13,439 nucleotides of DNA from Amoebophrya sp. AT5.2 (taxonomy: Eukaryota; Sar; Dinophyceae; Syndiniales; Amoebophryaceae), in contig RXOD01005556.1 of the NCBI GenBank assembly GCA_005223375.1, positions 1 through 13,439 of the forward strand, given 5' to 3'. Position numbers and translations under genes: made by a program. Positions 7,101 to 13,439 of the stretch are shown here, in pieces. Every line of letters begins with the position of its first letter. Within the stretch, counting starts at the first letter, position 1. The notes under the pieces are model-generated. The model made no database searches. It had not been told where the DNA came from and saw only the letters and a program-made list of their open reading frames with translations.

Positions 7101-9374
7101 GGTGTGGGGGTGGTGTGCGGGTGGTGACGCGGCGCGTCGACACCCTCCTTTAAGAAGGGTCCCGATTTCCATTTCCTCCACTGGCGGCGCCAAGACGCGG
7201 CCGACGGCCGAAGGTGTGGCTCCTATCGTCTGCGGCCTCTGCGCGCCCCCGCCGTGGTCGGGGTTGTAAAGATATGGGTGTCCCTCCCCGTCCTGGACCA
7301 CGCCCTCGGAGGTCAGCTTGCGGTGCGGTGAAACGGCAGCTGCGGATGGTCCGGTGGCCTTGATCTTGTCGATGGCATCGAGGTACCTCGTCCCACCGGG
7401 CAGTCCAAGTGCGGGAGCGGTGGGCACCCCTACCTGCATGCCATCGAGAGGATGATCTGGCTGTTGCTGGACGATTGCGCTGTCCCACACGCTAAGCGCC
7501 TTCTTTTTGCCGATCGCCACCGGCGCCGGTTCTTCTTCTTGGAGCGCGATGCTGTGCATCGCGAGAGTTGCTGCTGCCGCGGCACGCCCGATCGCTGGCT
7601 GTTTTCTCGTCTTCCCACCTTTCAAAAGCACTTGGCTGCCTCTGCGACTGGAGGGAGTCGCGACGCTGCCGCTTGGACCAGGCTTGTTTGCGCTTGCCGC
7701 GATCCCGACCTTCATCTTCTTCGAGGTCCGGGACGACCTAGTAGACGACTCTTCTCGCAGGTGGACATCAAGCTGTTGCTGGTCCTCTTCGCCCGCCGGT
7801 GGATAAGCAGGAAATCCTTCTCCTTCTTCCTCACCATCGTCCACTTCTTGCAAAGATCGGAGCTGATGTTCGCTCGCGTTCGGCTTCGGCGAGGGCAGCT
7901 CGGGTAGCCGGAACAGGTCGTCGTCGATCAGAGCCGTGTTTGTCGCGGTAAACGCTTCTCGGTGAAGCTGTTGCCCCGTCGACTCCGCTTGGTCGGCGCC
8001 CGCAGAAAAATCCACGCTGGAAACCGCGACAAAGGACCGCTTGCTTCGGGGCTTGCTGGCGTGCTTGCTCGATGTCGAAGATGCGGATGCGGCTGTCCTC
8101 GCTAGTATTACCCCCCTGCCTTGATGTTGATCGACCACCTTTGGCAGTGTCAACGAATTTGTTGACGTGGGGGGGGCCGTCAAATCTTCAAAATCTGCAC
8201 TTTCGTTACGCGAAGATCTGGTATTTTTGCCGATCAGGTCGTGCACGTCAGGCGGCTGTTGCTGGTTCGGTGTCCGATGCGTTTCCGCGACGACCGGCGG
8301 CCTGGATCCAGCGGACGCTGCCAATTGACTGCTGATGATTGCCTGGCCCGTCTCGATCGCCCTTTTGCGATTTTTGCTGTTTTTCGTCTCCTGCAAGACG
8401 CGCGAGGCGGCAAGCCTGAAGCTGGTCTTCTTCGTCTTCTTGTTGGCATTTTCAACAACAGGAGCATTGTTCGCTGACTTCGACTTCGAGTTCCTGCCTT
8501 TTTTCGCGGCGGCTGCTGTGGCAGAGCAATTGAGGATCTCCGCGTCGCAGGAGTCTCCTTCTGCATCGCCGTTGGTCTCGTCCTCCACCAACGCCGTCGT
8601 GTCGGCGCTCAGGAACATCTTCGACTCGTCCCCGCCCGCACCACCCGCAGCTACTTCTTCATCTATCCCGTCATCTCCGCACTCTAGCTCCAGACTGTCC
8701 ACCTCGTGGTCCTCTGCATCATTTTCCTCTTCGTCTGGGTCATCAGCAGGAGCAAGTCCAAGCTCCTGCGCGAAGGTGTCGTGGCCGACCTCCTCGAGCA
8801 GTTTGCTGCTCCTGCTTGTTGTGCTTGTGTCGTGCGCCGTCTTTTTCTTCTTTTTTCTCTTCCGGCCCCCTTTTCGCTTTTGCAGCCCGCTGCGGACCAT
8901 CGACGGGGTCGTCGAGGAGGCGGGCAGAGCCTTTGCTCCCGAGTTTTGCGCGGCAGGAGATGACAGAATCGTAGAAGTTGTAGTCCTCGTAGTCTTACCC
9001 TGTTCTAGTCGTTCTTTCCCGACGGCCCCTGCTGGGACCTCCTCCCGCGGGGTCTGTAGAAGTACTTCAGCAGGTGGGCGCGAACTGCTCGACGCAGCAC
9101 TCGTTCCGGTGAGCGGTTGCGCACGTCCACCAACAGCTGGCCCGATTGTCAGTCCCACTCCGTCACCTTCCTCCAGCAGCCACGCATCGACGTCCCGCGC
9201 AGACCCGAACTCAACCGACCGCGCACGGCGGTCGACATCACCTTGGAGACCCAGATCCTGAAGATCCTCCTCAGAGCCGCACGTTGGTGTCGGAGAAGAA
9301 GGAGCAGGTGGTGCAGGGCCGAGCTGCAGGCCGGCTAGCGTTCGCGCAACGATATCCTCGGGAGCAATCTCCAT
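4107..9374 (-). CDS. Giant low-complexity, probably nuclear, disordered protein (1755 aa)
   Basis: This is one uninterrupted 1755-codon frame from ATG 9374 to the stop at 4107. An in-frame stop lies 18 codons upstream of the ATG. I recognise no domain. Visible segments are an N-terminal part with MEIAPEDIVARTLAGLQLG; a strongly basic cluster at residues 166-178 (QKRKGGRKRKKKKK), a plausible nuclear localisation signal; an acidic stretch at about 210-250; another basic run near 295-340; Ser runs; and an Asp/Glu run near 1395 with a His/Asp run near 1438. Many RxxS/SP sites suggest heavy phosphorylation. The ending is more hydrophobic (LLRMPRLQQYVLLEAR) and is partly encoded by a perfect palindrome, so the true C-terminus may differ. 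Composition points to a nuclear scaffold or regulator, but that is inference only. Long overlapping frames on the other strand look like shadows of its codon bias. Confidence 0.7.
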   Translation of the reverse strand: MEIAPEDIVARTLAGLQLGPAPPAPSSPTPTCGSEEDLQDLGLQGDVDRRARSVEFGSARDVDAWLLEEGDGVGLTIGPAVGGRAQPLTGTSAASSSSRPPAEVLLQTPREEVPAGAVGKERLEQGKTTRTTTSTILSSPAAQNSGAKALPASSTTPSMVRSGLQKRKGGRKRKKKKKTAHDTSTTSRSSKLLEEVGHDTFAQELGLAPADDPDEEENDAEDHEVDSLELECGDDGIDEEVAAGGAGGDESKMFLSADTTALVEDETNGDAEGDSCDAEILNCSATAAAAKKGRNSKSKSANNAPVVENANKKTKKTSFRLAASRVLQETKNSKNRKRAIETGQAIISSQLAASAGSRPPVVAETHRTPNQQQPPDVHDLIGKNTRSSRNESADFEDLTAPPTSTNSLTLPKVVDQHQGRGVILARTAASASSTSSKHASKPRSKRSFVAVSSVDFSAGADQAESTGQQLHREAFTATNTALIDDDLFRLPELPSPKPNASEHQLRSLQEVDDGEEEGEGFPAYPPAGEEDQQQLDVHLREESSTRSSRTSKKMKVGIAASANKPGPSGSVATPSSRRGSQVLLKGGKTRKQPAIGRAAAAATLAMHSIALQEEEPAPVAIGKKKALSVWDSAIVQQQPDHPLDGMQVGVPTAPALGLPGGTRYLDAIDKIKATGPSAAAVSPHRKLTSEGVVQDGEGHPYLYNPDHGGGAQRPQTIGATPSAVGRVLAPPVEEMEIGTLLKGGCRRAASPPAHHPHTSFRAAGDEQYAFAPAAEQYSFAGITGKKIGRRSTRNNANGATNAKFANPVSVLNTSSSSSSSSSAVSSALMIAGGLASNTLAHHSSRISPSTLFASTEQDKHPPASTSCAVPQNHRTLKLPLPPVADQTPGGMIVSAGGLVQPSPTGSPSPNCSNQYQAQNPPPEQHRRIEIRTAGEVLEFLNSTTKANTTLAATGATSNPQPDLPIRIASCASPPTKVAVAAGVDGVEQQQSREFLSRELYSEASSPSGIFKRSNPPPLPQPGPGASPSTKVAKQGVLFAGATTAPHFFKHPKRGQLTLNSPVGGACSPSHSQIAGAGADFDVVISGTPQSQLAAQRSTRGSYVGGGGNGKRKTNTKTITKTLSSNFFSSFRDASCEELDAPREELDSSQLSDFSLSVRTPNYIERTKVRVEPPPVVQQLRLASDAEQEAAAPGVQQPSERRETATENWLGAPPAAPFLDDPLQKPLGSINGVLLSAYENLSSRGGGAGGPARPPPGTSPSTAGGMSSPNRRRRSRRTSGGVAQHLGSQGVALNSYLGVGGAQAQAQQHPLKPYQIEQEDLHLAPAIGPLYEGDRANPNTPEVDLQNQPSGAMLLNGTLTMMKPPLSRSLDAEEFTFLETNSCVQEDHFLLCADDDEDDEDLREHEAAIGVNADAPPRGRDSICSCCDVDVVGQEQDHDQDDHDDGAVEAKRNAGGSPFLFLPEIGASDSDVEECVPVLYQLPPRRPQSSRKAAVPPMRSYSLKSLGVGNDLTPSRPGAAETSSQLLPLAVAGATPVKHSYGNSTPMLNSSTPLHLRRVLSCEDFNAKPTSSSSSSSLSARKPGATAQLANINAAPQNLPAPASEGGSSSSIPSLSLGLQGTAATVGVRQPRPRANTDTAVLPRLSQTFAAGKKFLSTSKSSSSPTKKNKGAAGTREVAERGEGGKWAAGTGGSSPQRGRSLTKQESTHRYFHSNFVPVLLRMPRLQQYVLLEARFLPSYSSKNAHAVDLDSNSMR
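4147..4164. repeat. Short inverted repeat near the stop of the disordered-protein gene
   Basis: TTCTTAC and GTAAGAA form 7-bp arms around a 4-nt loop (TTGA). It lies just 5' (plus strand) of the 34-bp palindrome and about 40 nt from the stop codon. A second copy of GTAAGAA follows at 4166-4172, so the right arm is tandemly repeated. Confidence 0.6.
4174..4207. repeat. Perfect 34-bp palindrome
   Basis: CGCGCCTCCAACAGTAC (4174-4190) is followed immediately by its exact reverse complement (4191-4207), with no spacer. The match stops sharply on both sides. In the minus-strand gene it encodes the segment RLQQYVLLEAR. Single-stranded DNA or RNA could fold into a 15-17 bp GC-rich hairpin. No flanking direct repeat was found, so it is not shown to be an insertion. 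Confidence 0.9.
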
Positions 9375-10112
9375 GCTGTCTGTTTTGCCGCGTCGTTGAC
9401 ACCAGCTACAGGTACAGAAATCAATGAATTAGCAATTTGTTTAAATGTTTTCGTTCCGCTGCCGAGATGACGATGTACTCAAACTGCTCGTGAATTTTCT
9501 TAAAGCTAACAGCACTGGTCAGCCGCGGCCGCTGAAAAAAACCAACGAGACAGAACCGAAAGCGAAATGACAACGAAGTGGAATCTTCCGCGACCACATT
9601 AAACGATCCACGGTTAGGAGCAGCGTCGACTACTTTCTCACTCTCGAACTCGGTCTCGATGAATGTCTCTCGCACCCGCGCGGTTATAATTGTGCTAAAT
9701 AGTAGTGCACAGAGTTGTTGTCGTGGCGCTGGTGTTGGTGGTCATCCGCCTTTCCTGATCCTGATGTAGCCAACTTCATCTCCTTGTACAAGCCCGCCCG
9801 CCGACGTGCATGCTAAGCCGTGCATCCATCTTCCAAGTCGCGATACAATGAAATTTTCCAAGCACCCTCCCCTACGTCATGCAGCTTCATCCTGAAGACG
9901 ACAATAATTCGCCTCACTTTACTAATAGTACATTGTTGTCGCTCCCTACGATTTTTGTGACCAAGAAGATATCGAACAAGAGGAAAACCTATACCAAAAT
10001 CATTGTCGGCCTCAAGCAAAATGTGTGATGAATGAGATGACGTTAAATATATGCAAAAGCGAAAGCAAAACATGCATGTGCTGGAAGTTTAGCTGTTTCG
10101 TTGAGGATCAGA
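9375..10112. other. Spacer between gene 3 and the disordered-protein gene, no gene seen
   Basis: This 738-nt AT-richer interval holds only short minus-strand frames (9421-9675 and 9813-10073). They have no conserved-looking motif and are likely UTR. On the gene strand, TTTCTGTACCTGTAG ends in an AG at 9407-9406, preceded by AT-rich sequence and 31 nt upstream of ATG 9374. It is a candidate splice acceptor, cis or spliced-leader, but nothing confirms it. Confidence 0.4.
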
Positions 10113-11768
10113 TCACGACCTCAAGTGCAGTAGGTCGAGAACGAGCCAGGTGCCGCACCACGACGCCGTGGAACGGGCCACCCCCCGGGAGATGACGAGC
10201 ATGCACGTGAGCTGCTGCATCTGCTCCGCGCTAGGCAAGTCTGGAAGAAGCACCCCCAGGTGAGCTCCCCGGCAACCGCCCCGCCTTCTCCTTCAATCAC
10301 CTCGTTTCGCGCCGGTGTTGCTCCTGGGATGAAGTACCGATGCACCGTGTCTTCGCGGGACATCGACGTCAGGGCCGCGTCGTGGAGGGAGGAGGAGGGG
10401 CCCGCCCCCCCGGGGCCGGAGGAGGACGAGCACGAACGAAAGTCGACCACGTCGTGGATTACCCAGAACGAGCGTCTTGCTGAGGTCGGAGCTCGAGTGG
10501 CCATCGCGGCGCCCCTGCTGCGCGAGTCCGAGGTTTCCATCCAGTCCTGCTGCCCGCGTGGTGACCTTTTGCCACAGGTTTTGCTTTTGCTTTTCAACAG
10601 GATCATGGTCGAAGCTCAATTAATTTGTGTATGTAAGAACATCAACAGGAAGAGCGTCGTTGTTCTACTTGGAGAAGCTTAGCGAAAGCGAGGTAGAAGC
10701 AGATGCACCAGAGCAGCGAGTAGCAGTACGACGGATTCGCAATGAGCGCGCCTCCACCCATGAGAGCGCCGCCGCCCCCCGGTCCTGCATGCAGATCCCC
10801 CGCGCCCGATGATCCTCTAGTACCTCTAACTGCCGGCGATATAATTCTGCTGGCGTGCGCGTGACCACTTCTGGTGGAGTACTGGCTCAACGTGGAGGTG
10901 TTGTTAGTGTTACTACCAGCACTCGTGCTAGCCGCGATGCTTGTTGAAAATTGCATGCTGTTTTTTTCGACGGGCACTTTTTCTCGGCTTTTTATCGTTT
11001 GCGGTCCACCAGCATCCCGTTGCGGCCTGCTTCCATCGGGATCGTCCTCGCTGCTTGTTGTGGCCCGGTTTTGTTCCTGCTGCTGGTCCTCCGCCGGTCT
11101 ATTTGCAGTTGCGCCTAGTTGTCCCAGTTCTAGTAGCCCCCCACTGAACTCCCGCGCGAGACCGAGCAATCGGTCAGAAACAACACGCTGCATCTTCGAC
11201 GATCGGAGGACGAATGGTTCATCAATGCATCCAGTGTGCGTGTTTTCGGCTGATGCATTCAGTGTGCGTGTCCATCTTTCTAACGCGAACGCGTCCTCGA
11301 CGTGCTTTCCATTTCCAACCTCTGCTGCAGCTAGAACGCGCGAGGAAGTGCTGGGTGTGCGCGCGTCTGTCGCGGCTGTAACGTACGAAAGTGTGAGGTA
11401 CGTCTTCTATGTCGTGCTGGTCGTGCGCTCTACTCTGCCTCCAAGTGGTGGATGAAGTAGAGGCAAGGAAAACGGTACATGTGGACGATGATTACTGTGC
11501 GAAAGGAACAACTGGAACAGCGCGTTCTTATAGAAACCTCGACCAACTCATCATCACGCGCTCCCCTCTCTCGCTCTCTTTCTTCAGTAGTTGGTTCGCC
11601 CGGCGCCGACGACAGCGGGAGGGATCGACGACAGGGGGCACCGAGAACTACGGTAGGAAGAACACATGAGCGAATATGTGATCTTCCCGCTGGCGCGTCC
11701 TGCAAGTATAGTTGATCTTCTACTGCCTGCAGTTCTTCGTCGACGCTACGACTACGAGTAAAGAACAT
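10113..11768 (-). CDS. Unidentified multi-exon gene (about 348 aa in the proposed model)
   Basis: The working model has exons 11768-11694, 11361-10669, 10589-10463 and 10264-10113. Exon 1 starts MFFTRSRSVDEELQAVEDQL, a helical, coiled-coil-like stretch. Exon 2 opens with RVLAAAEVGNGKHVEDAF and continues through RVVSDRLLGLAREF, then a Gln/Ser/Asn-rich disordered region, ending in a hydrophobic run CYSLLWCICFYLAFAKLL that could be a membrane segment. Exon 3 has QKQNLWQKVTTRAAGLDG, and exon 4 reads HLGVLLPDLPSAEQMQQL to a hydrophobic end WLVLDLLHLRS. I do not recognise the family. The exon 1-2 and exon 3-4 joins are supported by frame and by direct repeats at the junctions. The exon 2-3 join (79-nt GT-AG intron) is weak, and exon 2 could instead be terminal, stopping at 10642. 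Confidence is for a gene being present with these main exons, not for every boundary. Confidence 0.5.
10265..10462 (-). other. Last intron of gene 3 (198 nt), with CTGGG at both junctions
   Basis: A GT-AG reading uses donor GTTCTGG|GTAATCC and acceptor GGGGAG|CTCACC, joining KTLVL to AHLGVLLPDL in frame. Alternatively, a 5-bp direct repeat CTGGG (10466-10462 and 10259-10255) allows a repeat-defined excision giving KTLVLGVLLPDL, also in frame. Unspliced, the upstream frame meets a TGA stop (end of ...TGAKRGD). I saw no convincing terminal inverted repeats. Confidence 0.5.
11225..11271. repeat. Near-perfect 19-bp direct repeat, 28-bp period
   Basis: ATGCATCCAGTGTGCGTGT (11225-11243) recurs as ATGCATTCAGTGTGCGTGT (11253-11271), with one mismatch and a 9-nt gap. 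It lies in the proposed exon 2 of gene 3, where it encodes TRTLNASAENTHTGCID. The 28-nt period is not a multiple of three, so the two copies are read in different frames. Confidence 0.85.
11362..11693 (-). other. First intron of gene 3 (332 nt), bounded by GACGCG repeats
   Basis: The hexamer GACGCG occurs at 11699-11694 (after TTGCAG) and at 11367-11362 (after GCGACA), in the same codon phase. Joining at the repeat gives QLYLQDARTPSTSSRVLAAA. I found no GT donor at this point. A conventional acceptor ACATAG lies near 11406 but has no obvious partner donor. The intron is inferred from frame change and composition, and the exact ends are uncertain. Confidence 0.4.
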
Positions 11769-11995
11769 GTTGAATAGAATTGTTGAGCAGAGTGGTTCAT
11801 CCGATTTTTGTGAATATATTAAAGTCAAATATATACGAATCAAGAATCTACTGAACTTCTTCGAAGAAAGTAGAAGAGGCGGGGAAAGTACAAGTCCAAC
11901 GCATCGGCAACCTCGTTGTCAATCTTTCACCATCTCTCGATCATGGGATGATCGGGTGAAGGAGCATGAGGATGAGCGCGCCCGACAGAAGTCGG
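11769..11995. other. Short AT-rich spacer between genes 4 and 3
   Basis: This 227-nt interval separates the stop of gene 4 from the proposed ATG of gene 3 on the same strand. The part near the ATG is AT-rich (ATATATTTGACTTTAATATA on the gene strand around 11818-11840). It could be promoter-like or simply 5' UTR. Such a short same-strand gap fits tightly packed, tandemly oriented genes. Confidence 0.4.
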
Positions 11996-13439
11996 CTAAG
12001 AGCTCCTATGCCCGAGCATCGTGGCGAAGGCTGCTTTTCTCGCTGAGTAGCTGATCCCCATGAGGAAGGCGCAGGAGAAGAACACCACCAGCCCCGGCAG
12101 CAGGTTCTGCAGCGCGTTCCCGGCTGATCCCGCTCCTTTCCCCCCACCGCCCTTGCCGCCCTTCTTACTGCCCGTACCCGCGCTCTTCTGCAGGAGGAGG
12201 ATTCTCGACTCCGGCAGGAAGGACAGCACTAGCACCACGACGAAGTAGGTGAAGGCTATCCGCGGCCAGCTCCCGAACAGCACGGAGGCCACTTCCTGCG
12301 CGAGCGTCACGCGGTCGGTGCTTAGCAGCGGGCGGAGGTCCGGGAAGTCGTCTCCGAGGAACTGTATGTCGTCGAAGCCCAGCCCTGTGTGCAGGTCCTC
12401 CAGCTTCAGCTGCTTGCTGCGCACCGCCTGCACGGATTTAGTCTGCGCGTCGACGAGGAGGAAGTCCGAATCCTGCAGCTCGGGCCGGGACAGCACGCCC
12501 GGACCGAGAAACTCGGGGGACACGGGCCACAGGGGAGCGGTCCCGAGCACGTCCGCAGCCTGGTACACCACCGGCTGCACCCGCAGCTTGAACTCGGCCT
12601 CGCCCGCGCCCTCCTCGCTCCCGTTCTCCTTGCCAGCAGCTGCCGAGTCCTCATCGCCATCCTCGTGCTTCAACTCCTTCTTGTACCTGGTAGAAGTGCG
12701 ATGTCGTCGTCGGGTAGCGATTCACCCAGCTCACCTCCGTTACGGTATAAAGATAAAACTGCTGGCTTTCGCTTTTATTATCCATCGCTATCGCTATGGC
12801 TATCTTCCTACACTTTATTTTACGAGAACCAGAACGGCGCAGCTACACTTCTAGTACTTCACACTGACCTACAAATCCACCGGCGCGGTGAGTGGCATAT
12901 TGTTGGAGGATCGGTATCAAGGTCCTAAAAAATTAGGTACGCTTCCTGTCCGTTGTGGAGTTTTTTCAGCACTGCTTCCGCTCCTCCTTCTTTCGCGAGT
13001 TTGTCTGCTTCGATGAAGAGGCAGTAGTTCTTTGTGCGCGCGAAGTTCGGCTCCACCTTACACAGGTGGGGCCAGCTCGTCTGGTCCACTGGTAGGATCT
13101 TTTGGTTGGCTACGTCCCGCAGAAAGGTCTCCAGCAGGTGCCCTTGCGCTTTGTCTGGCGCGTCCGCCATCAAAACGCGAAATTCCTCCATCTGGGCCGC
13201 GGACAGCACGCTCATGGCCCGGCTCGGGTCCTCTTTGACCACTCTTACAACACTCGGCGGATGTTTTCCTCCTGCCGGCACGGCCACAACCGGGCAGCTC
13301 GTCTCTGCTGGACTCCCGGCGTCCCGGACCAGCGTCATGTCTGGCTCGTCGACGCCGCGGTCCTCGCCCAGGTCCGCCTCGTTTTTAAGGAACAGGGTGT
13401 AGTCGGCGGCTTCGTAGACGTCGAAGCAGCTCGCGAACT
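11996..13439 (-). CDS. Membrane protein with two hydrophobic segments, 5' partial, two exons
   Basis: The gene enters from the right edge. The first complete codon is at 13437, and exons 13437-12941 and 12686-11996 join in frame to 395 residues plus a stop. The N-terminal part reads FASCFDVYEAADYTLFLKNE, then a region with TSWPHLCKVEPNFARTKNY. The join is NGQEAY|KKELKHEDGDEDS, entering an acidic linker. A folded-looking segment follows (VQPVVYQAADVLGTAPLWPV and FLLVDAQTKSVQAV). Hydrophobic segments lie at about residues 307-323 (IAFTYFVVVLVLSFL) and 361-378 (LLPGLVVFFSCAFLMG), separated by a Lys/Gly-rich loop. It is probably an endomembrane protein with a large soluble N-terminal domain. I do not recognise the family with confidence. 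The N-terminal arrangement is loosely reminiscent of thioredoxin-fold ER J-protein relatives, but no CxxC or J domain is visible in the window. Confidence 0.72.
12687..12940 (-). other. Intron of gene 4 (GT-AG, 254 nt) with GTAC at both junctions
   Basis: The donor is GAAGC|GTACCTAATTT and the acceptor is TTCTACCAG|GTACAAG. Phases match (two bases plus one, restoring GCG). GTAC is present at the start of the intron and at the start of the next exon. Unspliced, the first exon's frame ends nine nucleotides on at a TAG, and the second exon's frame has no ATG at its start. Confidence 0.65.

Noticed and set aside
8335..9261. 308-codon plus-strand frame rich in Ser/Pro with hydrophobic runs
   Set aside because: It lies entirely opposite the N-terminal part of the 1755-codon minus-strand frame. 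Its Ser/Pro/Leu composition is what the complement of Ala/Gly/Glu/Lys-rich codons gives, with no motif of its own.
2374..9419. Shared 12-mer CTGTACCTGTAG in WLM intron 2 and upstream of the large gene (9417-9406)
   Set aside because: A few shared 12-mers are expected by chance in a window of this size, and the flanks do not match.
9421..10073. Two short minus-strand frames (9421-9675, 9813-10073) in the spacer
   Set aside because: They are AT-rich, motif-free and short, and are more likely UTR of the adjacent genes.
10121..10606. 161-codon minus-strand frame through the last gene 3 intron
   Set aside because: It reads across the proposed intron in a different frame and turns Arg/Ser/Gly-rich at its end, while the alternative frame ends in a coherent hydrophobic segment (AEQMQQLTCMLVISRG).
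10590..10680. AGCTTC direct repeat (near 10680 and 10612) as a repeat-bounded intron in gene 3
   Set aside because: Joining at this repeat puts the two exons out of phase in the chosen reading frame; it works only with a shadow frame upstream.
1..13439. CRISPR arrays, tRNA/rRNA genes, bacterial operon signals, transposase genes
   Set aside because: I looked for them on both strands. No regularly spaced repeats, no cloverleaf-like sequence, no Shine-Dalgarno-led gene strings and no transposase or reverse-transcriptase motif were seen.

Overview
The window looks like nuclear DNA of a protist. Dinoflagellate or another alveolate is my best guess, and a syndinian such as Amoebophrya would fit, but this is inference from architecture and not from a marker gene. 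The reasons are: (i) all four genes I can support lie on the minus strand, head to tail; (ii) short introns of roughly 80-370 nt interrupt conserved protein motifs, and several are bounded by short direct repeats, one also by terminal inverted repeats; (iii) the proteins carry very long Ser/Ala/Gly/Gln/Asn-rich disordered stretches; (iv) coding DNA is GC-rich and the spacers AT-richer. There are no bacterial operon signals, no RNA genes and no CRISPR.

Reading in transcription order (right to left): gene 4 (edge 13439 to 11996, 5' end outside the window) is a two-exon membrane protein with two hydrophobic segments near its C-terminus. Gene 3 (11768 to 10113) is an unidentified multi-exon gene whose exon joins are only partly certain. 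Gene 2 (9374 to 4107) is an uninterrupted 1755-codon frame for a low-complexity, probably nuclear, disordered protein. Gene 1 (3453 to 340) is a four-exon gene for a WLM-type (Wss1-like) zinc metalloprotease followed by a coiled coil and a ~400-residue disordered tail. The spacers (1-339, 3454-4106, 9375-10112, 11769-11995) hold no gene I can defend.

The most interesting signal is intron 2 of gene 1 (2484-2116). It behaves like an introner, a DNA transposon that doubles as an intron. A 364-bp core has imperfect 12-bp terminal inverted repeats and is flanked by a 5-bp direct repeat (TGAAC). It sits inside the zinc-binding signature, between HEIAHLRHMN and the third ligand His. Removing exactly one repeat copy plus the core restores the family spacing HExxH-x5-H without using GT-AG ends. 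Other introns here are GT-AG but carry the same short word, GTAC, across both splice junctions. Also notable are a perfect 34-bp palindrome in the 3' end of gene 2, and an inverted partial copy of gene 1 coding sequence that forms a hairpin around the acceptor of its intron 3.

The four proteins do not form an evident pathway. Their shared features are orientation and intron style, not function.
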